From contig JARBJD010000415.1 in the NCBI GenBank assembly GCA_033064195.1, forward strand, positions 1-56,766: 56,766 bases of DNA. Reading direction: 5' to 3'. Of the stretch, positions 32,883 to 41,516 are shown piece by piece. The notes beneath the pieces were generated by a model that made no database searches, was not told the origin of the DNA, and worked only from the letters and a program-made list of their open reading frames with translations. The DNA comes from Blattamonas nauphoetae (lineage: Eukaryota; Preaxostyla; Oxymonadida). Numbering within the stretch: the first letter of the stretch is position 1; every line of letters begins with the position of its first letter. The translations under genes were made by a program, and so were the position numbers.

Positions 32883-34829
32883 ATGAACACTCGACAATTG
32901 AATCAACAGCAGATCGATACACTCGTAGATAGATTACTTCAGAGTACACGACACTCTCCAACCAAAATTTATGAAATCAAATGGAGTTCAACAAACATTT
33001 TACCAGTCTATGTTGTCAATGATTCACATGGAGAATTTAATGCTAATGATAGTACATATTATAATGATTGGTTGAATGGTGAATTACCTCCTGATCTATC
33101 AGCTTATTCAGGACGAAAAGTAGTTCAACAATTTGTAAAGCAATTCCTAGGCAAAACAACAAGTGACTCCAGAGCTGAACAAGCATACATAGCATATCAA
33201 CAATATTATTACGAAGCACAAGATATTCACTTTGGACAATCTTTCATTCCAGTCACAGTTCCGATAGAAACACCAATGCAACCTTCAACTCTCCCCCTGG
33301 GAGGGCTCGAAGTCTTTAGCAAGACAAGTTCAACACTTTCGTCATCAATCAGAGTTGGAAAGAAGAGACATTTAAAACAAAGTCATTCACATCATGAATT
33401 TCCAGCAAGGGAGAGACGATACAATGAAGATCTATTTCTGACTATATCACAAGTGCCAGACATTATTTCCAGAAATCCTTCAGAGGTTGTCCGTACTGAA
33501 CCAACCACAAGGAAAGTACTAGAAATGTTGGAACAAATGAAAGGACTATTCGACTATCAACAAAAAGACAATTCGGAAGAAGAACAAATCAAAGCAGAGA
33601 ATTCAATTATGGATAATCAACAACGCATGGAACAATTCATCACTAATAAGATTGTGGAGACAAAGAAGATGAACCGAGACATGTTTGTTCTGTCTCACAT
33701 TAGCAGAAGTATTGGTAGTGACGAAACTGATTTCATTCTTGCTCATCCGAAACAAATCCCATTTGGTGGAAGATCATTTCAAGATTGGTACGAGGAATAT
33801 GTTCATAGATGGAGTCTCGCCAATTCAAAACAAACAACACTGAGAGGAAAGAAACGTGAAGCAATCACTAATGGATCACTCATGATTCCTACTCCGATAG
33901 AGAAAATCCAATATCCATTTCGATCAAAGATGCAATTCATGTCAAAAGACATCACTGGAGATCCACACCAGACATCAGACAAAAAGATTCCTCAGAAATG
34001 TGACAGACCTTACTTTTCTCCCAAGTTTGGATCATGGGAAATTGATCTTGTATTCATCCAATCACCAACGTCAAAAACAGTACTTCAGATTTATCTGTTT
34101 GCTATTAACATTCACACAAAATACTTAATTGTGATTCCAGTACTGGATAAATCATGGAGCAAAGTCAAGACTGCAATCAATGATCTGATAAATCATCGTG
34201 GCGTACATGTGAATAACATTCGAGGTGATGGAGAAGCTGCATGGACTAGTATTGAAGCACAAAAGTATTTTGAGCAACAGAAAGTCAGCACTTATTTCAC
34301 AAGCTCACCATTCACAAATCACAACAGAATTGTCGATCGAGTGATCAGAACAATCAGAGATGGATTCCAAGACAATGCAACTCAAATGGCAAATCATTCA
34401 CTGATGAATCAGATGGTGGAATACAACAACATGACTCCACATCGAGCGTACTGGAACAAGTTCACTCCACAGCAGGCACAAAACAATGGAGAGATTGAAG
34501 TATTGTATATCTCCAGTTGTGAAGAGCAATTGAAGAACATCCAAAGACAGCAGACAACACAGATGTTATGGAAATACAAACCAGGAAACATATTGTTGAT
34601 TCATCTAGACTTGAACAAGACAGTTGCCAAGTTTCAGAAGAAGCGGAGACAATTTCAATTTGTTGGACAATTCATCGAATATAAACACGGAAATGTTGTA
34701 GCTACACTATTGAACGGACTAACATGTCTATCTAAGGTAGTAAATGTTCCAATCCAACACACAAAGTTTCATGCAGACTCAATTGACGATTTAACTCCAG
34801 AGTTCATTGCTGAATTTAATTTGGTGTAA
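32883..34829 (+). CDS. Polinton retroviral-type (rve) integrase
   Basis: A 648-codon frame. Residues 1-330 are Gln/Asn-rich with a KKRHLKQSHSHHEFPARER basic stretch. The integrase core lies at about 380-510: GSWEIDLVF, then INIHTKYLIVIPVLDKSW, NNIRGDGEAAW, and HNRIVDRVIRTIRDGF, followed by the MTPHRAYWNKFTP segment typical after the core. The C-terminal 110 residues, with KFQKKRRQFQFVGQFIEYKH, may be a small beta-barrel or chromo-like domain that binds DNA. Polinton integrases insert the element with a 6-bp target duplication. The gene sits between the polymerase region and a small coiled-coil gene. It belongs to a broken element. Confidence 0.85.
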   Translation: MNTRQLNQQQIDTLVDRLLQSTRHSPTKIYEIKWSSTNILPVYVVNDSHGEFNANDSTYYNDWLNGELPPDLSAYSGRKVVQQFVKQFLGKTTSDSRAEQAYIAYQQYYYEAQDIHFGQSFIPVTVPIETPMQPSTLPLGGLEVFSKTSSTLSSSIRVGKKRHLKQSHSHHEFPARERRYNEDLFLTISQVPDIISRNPSEVVRTEPTTRKVLEMLEQMKGLFDYQQKDNSEEEQIKAENSIMDNQQRMEQFITNKIVETKKMNRDMFVLSHISRSIGSDETDFILAHPKQIPFGGRSFQDWYEEYVHRWSLANSKQTTLRGKKREAITNGSLMIPTPIEKIQYPFRSKMQFMSKDITGDPHQTSDKKIPQKCDRPYFSPKFGSWEIDLVFIQSPTSKTVLQIYLFAINIHTKYLIVIPVLDKSWSKVKTAINDLINHRGVHVNNIRGDGEAAWTSIEAQKYFEQQKVSTYFTSSPFTNHNRIVDRVIRTIRDGFQDNATQMANHSLMNQMVEYNNMTPHRAYWNKFTPQQAQNNGEIEVLYISSCEEQLKNIQRQQTTQMLWKYKPGNILLIHLDLNKTVAKFQKKRRQFQFVGQFIEYKHGNVVATLLNGLTCLSKVVNVPIQHTKFHADSIDDLTPEFIAEFNLV

Positions 34830-34847
34830 GTTTAATAATGTTTCAAA

Positions 34848-34866
34848 TTTTTTTATTTCTTCTAAA
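34848..34866 (+). promoter_or_regulatory. Polinton start motif, coiled-coil gene
   Basis: TTTTTTTATTTCTTCTAAA directly before the ATG at 34867. Confidence 0.6.
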
Positions 34867-35253
34867 ATGACCCGAAACGATTTTGAAACTTTTGGAAAAC
34901 CACTAAAGATTTTAGAACCATTTGATCCTGAACAGAAATGTTTTGAAACCATCTATGACTTTCAGAGATTTTTGGAAAAGAACAGAAAAGAACTGAACGA
35001 ATACACCACTCAGAAACTCAATAGGATGATTCACATTGATGGATATCGTCTAACAAAAATAAGAGGTGAGATAGCACTTAGGAAGGTTAGTATTGATAGT
35101 ACGTATGGTTCTAATTCATTATCGATTGATCAAAGATTATCAGACATTGAGGAATCAATTCGAACATTGACAGATACTCTCAGCATGAGGCTTCGAAGTC
35201 TTGACGAGACAATTGGGAATCTTCTACAAGAGCTCTCTGACCCTTCTGATTAG
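34867..35253 (+). CDS. Small Polinton protein with coiled coil, unknown role
   Basis: A 128-residue protein with start set by the adjacent motif. It begins MTRNDFETFGKPLKILEPFD and ends in a heptad-patterned helix, SIDQRLSDIEESIRTLTDTL then SMRLRSLDETIGNLLQELS, likely to form a coiled coil. I do not recognise the family. Its 3' end overlaps by about 30 bp the 3' end of the ATPase region on the other strand (35224-36078), so the two are convergent. Confidence 0.6.
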   Translation: MTRNDFETFGKPLKILEPFDPEQKCFETIYDFQRFLEKNRKELNEYTTQKLNRMIHIDGYRLTKIRGEIALRKVSIDSTYGSNSLSIDQRLSDIEESIRTLTDTLSMRLRSLDETIGNLLQELSDPSD

Positions 35254-36078
35254 TCCATCTTTGTTTATTTCATTAAGTATGACTCCATCGGTATTGTATC
35301 GAAGAATAATTGCTTCACACTTTTGTTTTCGTTGATAGACATTCCAGAAATGTTGAATATCAATTGGTGAGTTCAATTGAGGATAGACTCTACTGATTCG
35401 TTCTCTATTAAATCCTCCAAAGATCCACATTGAATCGATGTTTGACTTCATATCTGCTGACAAACTGAAGAGCTCATGCAACGTCAGAAAGAATGTGAAT
35501 TTTGGTTGTCGATTCTCAAGTCATAAATCCATTCTTGTCATTCTATTTTTGGATGTTCTTCGTTCTCCAAGTATTCTACGACAGTCATCTAGAAGGATAG
35601 TCGTTTGGAGATTCTTCACTGAGAAATCATCGATGTACAGAGCATCGAACAGTTCATCTCGGCATTCATCTGTAATCTTGTTTTGCCACTGATTGTCAAT
35701 AATCTCTTCATAAGCAGCTTTAGACTGAGACAATTCCAACAGAAATGGTAGTGCTTCATCGTATTTGACTTTCACATACGGAACGTTCAATATTGGTTTG
35801 AATTTATCGAAGGTTGGATCAATGTTCTTATCAGTTACGAAGACAAACAGATGGAATAGTTCATTCCTAACCTGAACATTTTGGAGTTTGGCAACCTCTC
35901 GAAGAGCATTGAATGTTTTTCCACTTCCTCTATTACCAACAAGGACATTAACACTATTACGATTGAAATTGAGGTCAGGATGAATCTGAGATTGCACTTC
36001 ATGAGAAACATTCCTACTAGATGCTTCACTTAATTTTGCATTCACATAGGCTGTTAGAGACATATTTGATTTGTTCAT
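35224..36078 (-). pseudogene. Polinton packaging ATPase region (FtsK/HerA, A32-like; broken)
   Basis: The minus strand reads a Walker A motif GNRGSGKT about 50 residues from the start, preceded by NVLVG, and a Walker B TTILLDDCRRILGERR further on, with a second part near 35481-35224 (DSMWIFGGFNRERISRVYPQ). The pattern is that of the A32-like ATPases that pump DNA into capsids in viruses and Polintons. It is the only minus-strand gene of the core, and its upstream region carries a weak version of the shared AT-rich motif (TAATTTTTAATTAGAGTTAAA). The region is broken. Confidence 0.75.
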
Positions 36079-36110
36079 TTCTGATTTAACTCTAATTAAA
36101 AATTACTTTT

Positions 36111-36137
36111 GGCTTTTTTATTTTGTATGAAATACAC
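36111..36137 (+). promoter_or_regulatory. Polinton start motif, interrupted gene
   Basis: CTTTTTTATTTTGTATGAAA then TACAC before the ATG at 36138; the same T-rich core with a slightly longer leader. Confidence 0.55.
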
Positions 36138-37024
36138 ATGACTGAAAAGATAGTGTACCAACAAACAGCAACGTTAAGACAACCAAAAAGATTCGGAGTG
36201 GATACTCAAGCAGCATTGAAAAAAATCTTTGCAGAAGATGACATTAGAACCACTATCAATCGTGCGTTAATTAGTGTTCCATCAGCGTTAGAATACATTG
36301 AAAGAAATGAACTCAATTGGGAAGTTATAGTGGAACAATATGGTAAAGTTCCAGATGTTATGGTCTACGATAAAGAGACTAAAGATCTGGTTGCCGTTAA
36401 TGGTTTCATGCTAGCTCCATACACAAATAGACCAGTCAAAGAGACTTACTACTCAATGAATCCAACACCAGAAATGCGAAGACAAAACAAGTACAAAACA
36501 TTCTATCAAGATAATGGAAGGAGAATCAAAGCTGTGCATCGGAATTTTGTCAAACATGGTCAATATGAACTACCATCGAATTACAAAGAAATTAGCTATG
36601 AAGAAGCAAAGAAGAAACGCTTGAATCAACCATTTGCGATTATGAAGAAACTTGCTGGTGAATGGATGAACAATGTATTAAATAGGCATGGGCAGCGGTC
36701 GGTCCGACTGGTCGTCGACCGACCGACTGCTTTTCTGGACGATCGATCCCATTTCACGATACTCAATACTAAAATGTTGATTAAGATTGCATCAATCTAG
36801 GGCGGATAATTGAAAAGTAGTAATAATAGTGAGTTTGAAGGCAAAAGCAACAACGGAGTGTTGATTTTAGGCGTAGAAATGGAGAATCGAACTGTTTATT
36901 GAAGGATTAGAATAAAAAGACAGATATTGTGAGAAAGGAGATCAACGGACTCGAACGGACAAGTAAGTGAAGTTGGGACGATAATGGAGGGTGCAAGTGG
37001 AAAGTCTTACGTTGGCGAGGAGAG

Positions 37025-38620
37025 CTATGTGGAGATGCGGGCGAGAGTGACGATTCGGGAGAAGCGGGCGAGAGTGACGATTGGGGAGAAGCGGGCGAGA
37101 GTGACGATTGGGGAGAAGCGGGCGAGAGTGACGATTGGGGAGAAGCGGGCGAGAGTGACGATTGGGGAGAAGCGGGCGAGAGTGACGATTGGGGAGAAGC
37201 GGGCGAGAGTGACGATTGGGGAGAAGCGGGCGAGAGTGACGATTGGGGAGAAGCGGGCGAGAGTGACGATTGGGGAGAAGCGGGCGAGAGTGACGATTGG
37301 GGAGAAGCGGGCGAGAGTGACGATTGGGGAGAAGCGGGCGAGAGTGATGATTCGGGAGAAGCGGGCGAGAGTGATGATTCGGGAGATGCGGGCGAGAGTG
37401 ATGATTCGGGAGAAGCGGGCGAGAGTGACGATTGGGGAGAAGCGGGCGAGAGTGACGATTGGGGAGAAGTGGCGAGAGTGATGATTCGGGAGAAGCGGGC
37501 GAGAGTGACGATTGGGGAGAAGCGGGCGAGAGTGACGATTGGGGAGAAGCGGGCGAGTGACGATTGGGGAGAAGCGGGCGAGAGTGACGATTGGGGAGAA
37601 GCGGCGAGAGTGACGATTGGGGAGATGCGGGCGAGAGTGATGATTCGGGAGATGCGGGCGAGAGTGATGATTCGGGAGAAGCGGGCGAGAGTGACGATTG
37701 GGGAGAAGCGGGCGAGAGTGACGATTGGGGAGATGCGGGCGAGAGTGATGATTCGGGAGAGTTGGCTGATGATGTGCTAGGAGGATGTGGTTTTGATTGT
37801 CGAATGGTGGGGTGAAGAGGAGTGCCTCGGTGTGTGGTGTGGACTGGCCAAATTGGTTCGAGAAGACAGACACAGCAGCTGTCGACAGCTCGTTGTTCGT
37901 GCTCGCAGTGGAGAGAATGAGGAAAGTGAGATGAGATGCCCTGATTGAGTTGAACTCGTCGCTGTTTTGTGTCAGATCCATCTTCACGTCTGCAATCGCG
38001 TTGAGCAGCACAACCCAATTAGGAGTCGCTCTCCCAAAGTCCAGACAGCGTGGTTCAGATAGCACTTCTGGCACCACTCGAATAGAATTCACTGCAGTGG
38101 AAATGGCGATGTCCAAAATGTGGCCAGTGTTGTTCTCGATGATGCGTCGGAAGAATTCAGGGTTTGTATTGGCCAATCGGAGGAAGGAGCTGGCAGGGTC
38201 GGTGAACGAGCGAGGGGAGAGGAGGGAGCGGAGAGGGAATGTTGGGTCGAGGAGCGGTTCGCTGAGTTTGGTGACGAGAGGAGACGAAGACTGGCTGAGT
38301 GCGGAGATCAGGTTCAGGTGTCGATCGTGACGGAAGGGAGTGTCGGAGGGAGAGGAGGAGATGTCGACTGATTTGAGAAACGAATCGATGAGGTCGGGAG
38401 GGGCTGAAGATGACGATGAACAGAGAAAGAGAAGGTGGCTGTGTGTTGGAAGCATTTGGAAAGAGCATTCAAATGACTGTTTTGATTGGCATAAATTTCG
38501 GAAGGAGCCTTGATAGTGAGCATGGTGATGAAGGCTTGGTTCCTCTCCATCAGATCCTAAAAAACTAGGAATAAAACAGGAAAAGAGGGGCCATACAGGG
38601 TAATTATGTGAGATGTTCAT
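37025..38620 (-). pseudogene. Captured host-like gene fragment running into a minisatellite (in hAT-like element)
   Basis: One open minus-strand frame of 531 codons. The first 280 or so residues look like a real helical protein: PPDLIDSFLKSVDISSSPSD, then TKLSEPLLDPTFPLRSLLSP, SFLRLANTNPEFFRRIIENN and VVLLNAIADVKMDLTQNSDE. The rest is the translation of the 27-bp tandem array (FSPIVTLAR repeats). The helical part recalls armadillo/HEAT-like or phosphatase-regulatory folds but I cannot name a family. Presence between hAT tips indicates capture of host DNA. The repeat tail is probably not native to the protein. Confidence 0.45.
37032..37765. repeat. 27-bp minisatellite in the hAT-like element
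   Basis: About 27 copies of GCGGGCGAGAGTGACGATTG then GGGAGAA, with variants GATTCGG and a few copies shortened by one or more bases. Open frames through it on both strands are a consequence of a unit length divisible by three. Confidence 0.9.
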
Positions 38621-39568
38621 GATCCTTCACAATAGATGAAGATCGTGGGACATCCAGTGGCGATCAATTCATTCGCGTGAAAGGGTGAGGGAAAAGGAGG
38701 TGAGAGATATGACAGTCGTTTTACGAACTGCCATACCACAGTCAATGATGGCCCATGTCATTGACAAGCTATTGTTGAGGTTGACAGATAAATCATCGAA
38801 AAGGGGACTGAAGAGCTCCAGAGAGAGATGACACAGAGATTGCGGGGGCATATTAGAGTAAGTTGGGCAAGTTGGACGAGTTGAGGATGGTCTGCTCGAT
38901 CAAACAGGATCTATTTGAAAATCGAAAGAGGAAGTCCCGAGGAGTGTGAGAGAATGAAAATTTCTTCTTCATATGACACAGAAATAATCAATGATGGAGA
39001 AACAGACTGATTATTGTATGTGACTCAAGATCGACGTCCTGGAGAAGAAGAAAGCATGGAATGGCGAAAATAATGAATGAAAAGAGAGAACTTGACTCTC
39101 GTGTTGAGATACGGGTGTGCCAAGACGATGTTGGAGATCTGTTCGTTCACTTCCGATCATGTGGTTCATGCATCCTGAAAAGAGAAAAAATGGAAAAGCG
39201 AAACCGTAAGATGATCAGTAGAAGAGAAATGAGAAATTGTGAAGACTGTTGAGGATCATGTCTCGATCTGACTCGACAGTGGAACAACTGGAATCGCATG
39301 TGAGATCATGAGTGAAAACGAGAAGTAAGTACTGAGAAGAAAAAGAATACCGTTTTGTAATTGTTTGGATTCGTGGAGATGCTGTCAGAACGAAGAGGAG
39401 GAGTCGGAGTCGGTCTGACAGGCCGACTTTTTGTCCGATGTTGGGGAAGGACAGACCGACTCAGGGACTCTTGATCTACGACGTGTTGAACATTAATTTT
39501 GAGAAATATGAGATGAACCAATTATAGAGTTGTTGTGAATCAAAAATGAGAAAAAGGAAACAATAAAG
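38621..39568. other. Interior of the hAT-like element, no gene seen
   Basis: No frame with recognisable content on either strand. Subterminal GTCGGTC-type motifs appear from about 39395 onward. Confidence 0.4.
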
Positions 39569-39640
39569 TGACCCTGGCGGGATTCGATCCTGGGTCCGGG
39601 GAGCAAAAAGCTGATGGGCTACCACTCGACTAAAGGGCAG
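39569..39640 (-). ncRNA. tRNA-like sequence in the hAT-like element, probably degenerate
   Basis: On the minus strand TAGTCGAGTGG fits the tRNA A box and GGATCGAATCC fits the B box, about 30 bases apart. The outer seven bases pair imperfectly (TGCCCTT with AGGGTCA). No clean anticodon stem can be drawn around TTTTT, and the D and T stems have mismatches, so this is more likely a tRNA pseudogene or a tRNA-derived SINE head than a working tRNA. Confidence 0.4.
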
Positions 39641-40159
39641 TTCAAAAAAGTCGCCGACTGTTTTATTTTTAGGGACTGGACTCGATGTTCTCAGACCGAC
39701 CACTGCCCATGCCTAGTATTAAAGAGATATCGTGCCAACAAAACAAATCCAGTTGATATTAGCAAAGGTGTGATTGACAATATTGTGTTCAATTCGATTC
39801 AATCCAAAGTTGGTTCAATGTTGTGGGATCAATGGCTTACAGATAATGTTCAAGGCTACGATAGTACGTCAGAGGAATGGAAGAAAATCAAACAAAGAAA
39901 AGACTTTAAGGAACGGGTTTATCCACGATTTTATCAATTGATCGAGAGTGATAAAACATATTTGGAACAATTCTTCAATACATATTCATCACAGATATCT
40001 ACAATTGCTAATGATATTCAACGTCAAGCCTACAGAACAAGAGATCTCACCACATACCAATCACAAATGCCAAACTATACTAGATTTGCTCAATTGCAGA
40101 AAGACATGGGAGAAGATGACAGTGGAAATGAAAGTTGATGATTAAAAACAGAAATATAT

Positions 40160-40182
40160 ATTTTTTATTTTTATATAAAGTG
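40160..40182 (+). promoter_or_regulatory. Polinton start motif
   Basis: TTTTTTATTTTTATATAAAG, then TG, before the ATG at 40183. It decides the start: an upstream TTG/ATG extension of the frame overlaps the previous gene. Confidence 0.6.
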
Positions 40183-40755
40183 ATGCAACCAATTCTAAGT
40201 TGTCAATTTACGAAACACACAAGTTCTTCTTCAGTACCAACATCAATCACCAACAATGTCATCATCGATAATAAAGGTTCGAATTCTGGAAGGTTGAATA
40301 GTGAGCAATGCGCTAATGTTGAACTAGAGAATGTTCCAGGTGTTTATGATCCACCACTCGAGACATATCCATCAGCACCAATCCAAAGTCGTTCTATCCC
40401 ACTCCGAGAATATACATCTAATATTACAGCATTCAAAGATCAACTGTTGCTAGTGTACAAGAATGCATTCGCTTGTGAAAAGAAACTATTGAATAACCTA
40501 ATTGAACCATCAAAGAAACTGATCACAAACCAAAGTGATTTATGTGCACTGATTGCTACACTCACTGGGATCAACGATGTGGTGATCGAATTGGATGATT
40601 TATCAACAAAATGTTCATGCATTAATGCTCTCCCAGTGTTTAGAACCATTTTCAAGATCCTTGTTGGAGGAAAAGATATGAGTATTGCCTATAATGAAGC
40701 ATACAACACTATTCTCAATTATGGAATTTCATTGACGAAAGCAATACCCCGTTAG
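40183..40755 (+). CDS. Unknown Polinton protein, 190 residues
   Basis: Starts MQPILSCQFTKHTSSSSVPT. The first 70 residues are Ser/Asn/Pro-rich and probably disordered (VYDPPLETYPSAPIQSRSIP). The rest is helical: FKDQLLLVYKNAFACEKKLL, LITNQSDLCALIATLTGIND, and LPVFRTIFKILVGGKDMSIA. No family recognised. It lies among small genes that precede the capsid-type genes and may be a structural or assembly protein, by position only. Confidence 0.55.
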   Translation: MQPILSCQFTKHTSSSSVPTSITNNVIIDNKGSNSGRLNSEQCANVELENVPGVYDPPLETYPSAPIQSRSIPLREYTSNITAFKDQLLLVYKNAFACEKKLLNNLIEPSKKLITNQSDLCALIATLTGINDVVIELDDLSTKCSCINALPVFRTIFKILVGGKDMSIAYNEAYNTILNYGISLTKAIPR

Positions 40756-40806
40756 GGCAGAAGTCTCTCATGAGATTATTTCCTCGCTAAAAATATAAAT
40801 GAATTG

Positions 40807-40826
40807 ATTTTTTTATTTTTACATAA
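40807..40826 (+). promoter_or_regulatory. Polinton start motif
   Basis: TTTTTTTATTTTTACATAA directly before the ATG at 40827. Confidence 0.65.
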
Positions 40827-41138
40827 ATGGCACCAGGAAGTTTCAACAAACTCAAAAATATTGGCAAACAATTCTTTCAATTCATCAAACCTCTAGCTCC
40901 AACATTACTTCAAGTCGGTGGTGGATTGCTCTCTCAAACGAACAGTAAATTTGGACAAACAGCAGGAGGAATTCTTAGTGGATTAGGAGGAATGATGGAT
41001 TCGTACCAACAGAATAAAGCGATCAATCGAGCACCACAACAACCACAGATGATTGAGTACGAACCTCCACGAAATGCTCGGTACGTTAATGATGATATGC
41101 CCCAGTCGTCAAACTCAAAGATTCAATTCAAAGGCTAA
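40827..41138 (+). CDS. Small MAPG protein 1 (103 residues), amphipathic N-terminal half
   Basis: Starts MAPGSFNKLKNIGKQFFQFI, then APTLLQVGGGLLSQT and FGQTAGGILSGLGGMMDS: Gly-rich hydrophobic segments that could insert in a membrane. The C-terminus is Pro/Gln/Asn-rich. It shares the MAPG start, the lysine/glycine pattern and the position with the next gene, suggesting an old duplication. Such proteins in adenovirus-like particles are internal, membrane-active minor proteins; this comparison is an inference from composition only. Confidence 0.55.
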   Translation: MAPGSFNKLKNIGKQFFQFIKPLAPTLLQVGGGLLSQTNSKFGQTAGGILSGLGGMMDSYQQNKAINRAPQQPQMIEYEPPRNARYVNDDMPQSSNSKIQFKG

Positions 41139-41157
41139 TCATTCACTAATGATCAAA

Positions 41158-41175
41158 TATTTTTATTTTACATAA
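41158..41175 (+). promoter_or_regulatory. Polinton start motif
   Basis: ATTTTTATTTTACATAA directly before the ATG at 41176. Confidence 0.65.
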
Positions 41176-41475
41176 ATGGCACCAGGTTGGTTATCAAAAT
41201 TAGCAGCAGTTGGCAAAAACATACTCAGAGTTGGAGCTCCATTTCTGAATCTCATTCCCTTTGTTGGACCAGTGATTTCAAAGATTGCTCAGACAGGTGT
41301 TGAGATGATACCAGATGTGAAATCGGATCAGCAAATCCATGCAGAAAAGATGGCTCAGTATGAACAAGCAATCAATGAAGGAAACGGTTCACTTGCGAAC
41401 AAACTCAGAGACGAAATACTGAGACTAGAAGAAAAAATGAAACCTAAAGTGAGGAAACCAAAAAAGAAAAAGTAA
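41176..41475 (+). CDS. Small MAPG protein 2 (99 residues)
   Basis: Starts MAPGWLSKLAAVGKNILRVG then APFLNLIPFVGPVISKIAQT, a hydrophobic stretch broken by Gly and Pro; followed by a charged helix HAEKMAQYEQAINEGNGSLA and a strongly basic tail (KMKPKVRKPKKKK), which could bind DNA. Related in layout to the preceding gene. It could be a core or minor capsid protein; no family was recognised with confidence. Confidence 0.55.
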   Translation: MAPGWLSKLAAVGKNILRVGAPFLNLIPFVGPVISKIAQTGVEMIPDVKSDQQIHAEKMAQYEQAINEGNGSLANKLRDEILRLEEKMKPKVRKPKKKK

Positions 41476-41498
41476 CTGTAGTTAAAACATTAATGTAA

Positions 41499-41516
41499 TT
41501 TTTTATTTTTGTTAAA
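41499..41516 (+). promoter_or_regulatory. Polinton start motif
   Basis: TTTTTTATTTTTGTTAAA directly before the ATG at 41517. Confidence 0.65.

Larger units (their letters stand above)
36683..39715. mobile_element. hAT-like element nested in the Polinton, Pack-type
   Basis: 3033 bp with tips TAGGCATGGGCAG[C/T]GGTCGGTC on both ends in inverted orientation, flanked by a perfect 8-bp duplication GTATTAAA (36675-36682 and 39716-39723). An 8-bp duplication and a T/CA.G-type tip fit the hAT superfamily. Copies of GTCGGTC/GACCGAC recur just inside both ends (36697-36730; 39395-39470), as expected for subterminal transposase sites. No transposase is present. The interior holds host-like coding sequence on the minus strand, a 27-bp minisatellite and a tRNA-like sequence. 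Confidence 0.85.
36138..40138 (+). pseudogene. Unknown Polinton gene interrupted by a hAT-like element
   Basis: The coding sequence reads MTEKIVYQQTATLRQPKRFG, then DTQAALKKIFAEDDIRTTIN and VPDVMVYDKETKDLVAVNGF up to the target site at 36675-36682; after the inserted element it resumes at 39724 and ends near 40138 with PNYTRFAQLQKDMGEDDSG. The 8-bp site GTATTAAA is present on both sides of the insert. I do not recognise the family; the position between the ATPase and the small structural-like genes suggests a role in particle assembly, but that is inference only. Confidence 0.55.

Noticed and set aside
36942-37780. Possible antifreeze- or adhesin-like repeat protein in the hAT-like element
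   Set aside because: Frames through the 27-bp array are open in several registers and contain repeat-length errors; the minisatellite explains them.
39569-39640. Functional tRNA-Lys (TTT)
   Set aside because: A and B boxes are good, but acceptor, D and anticodon stems do not fold properly around the TTTTT loop.
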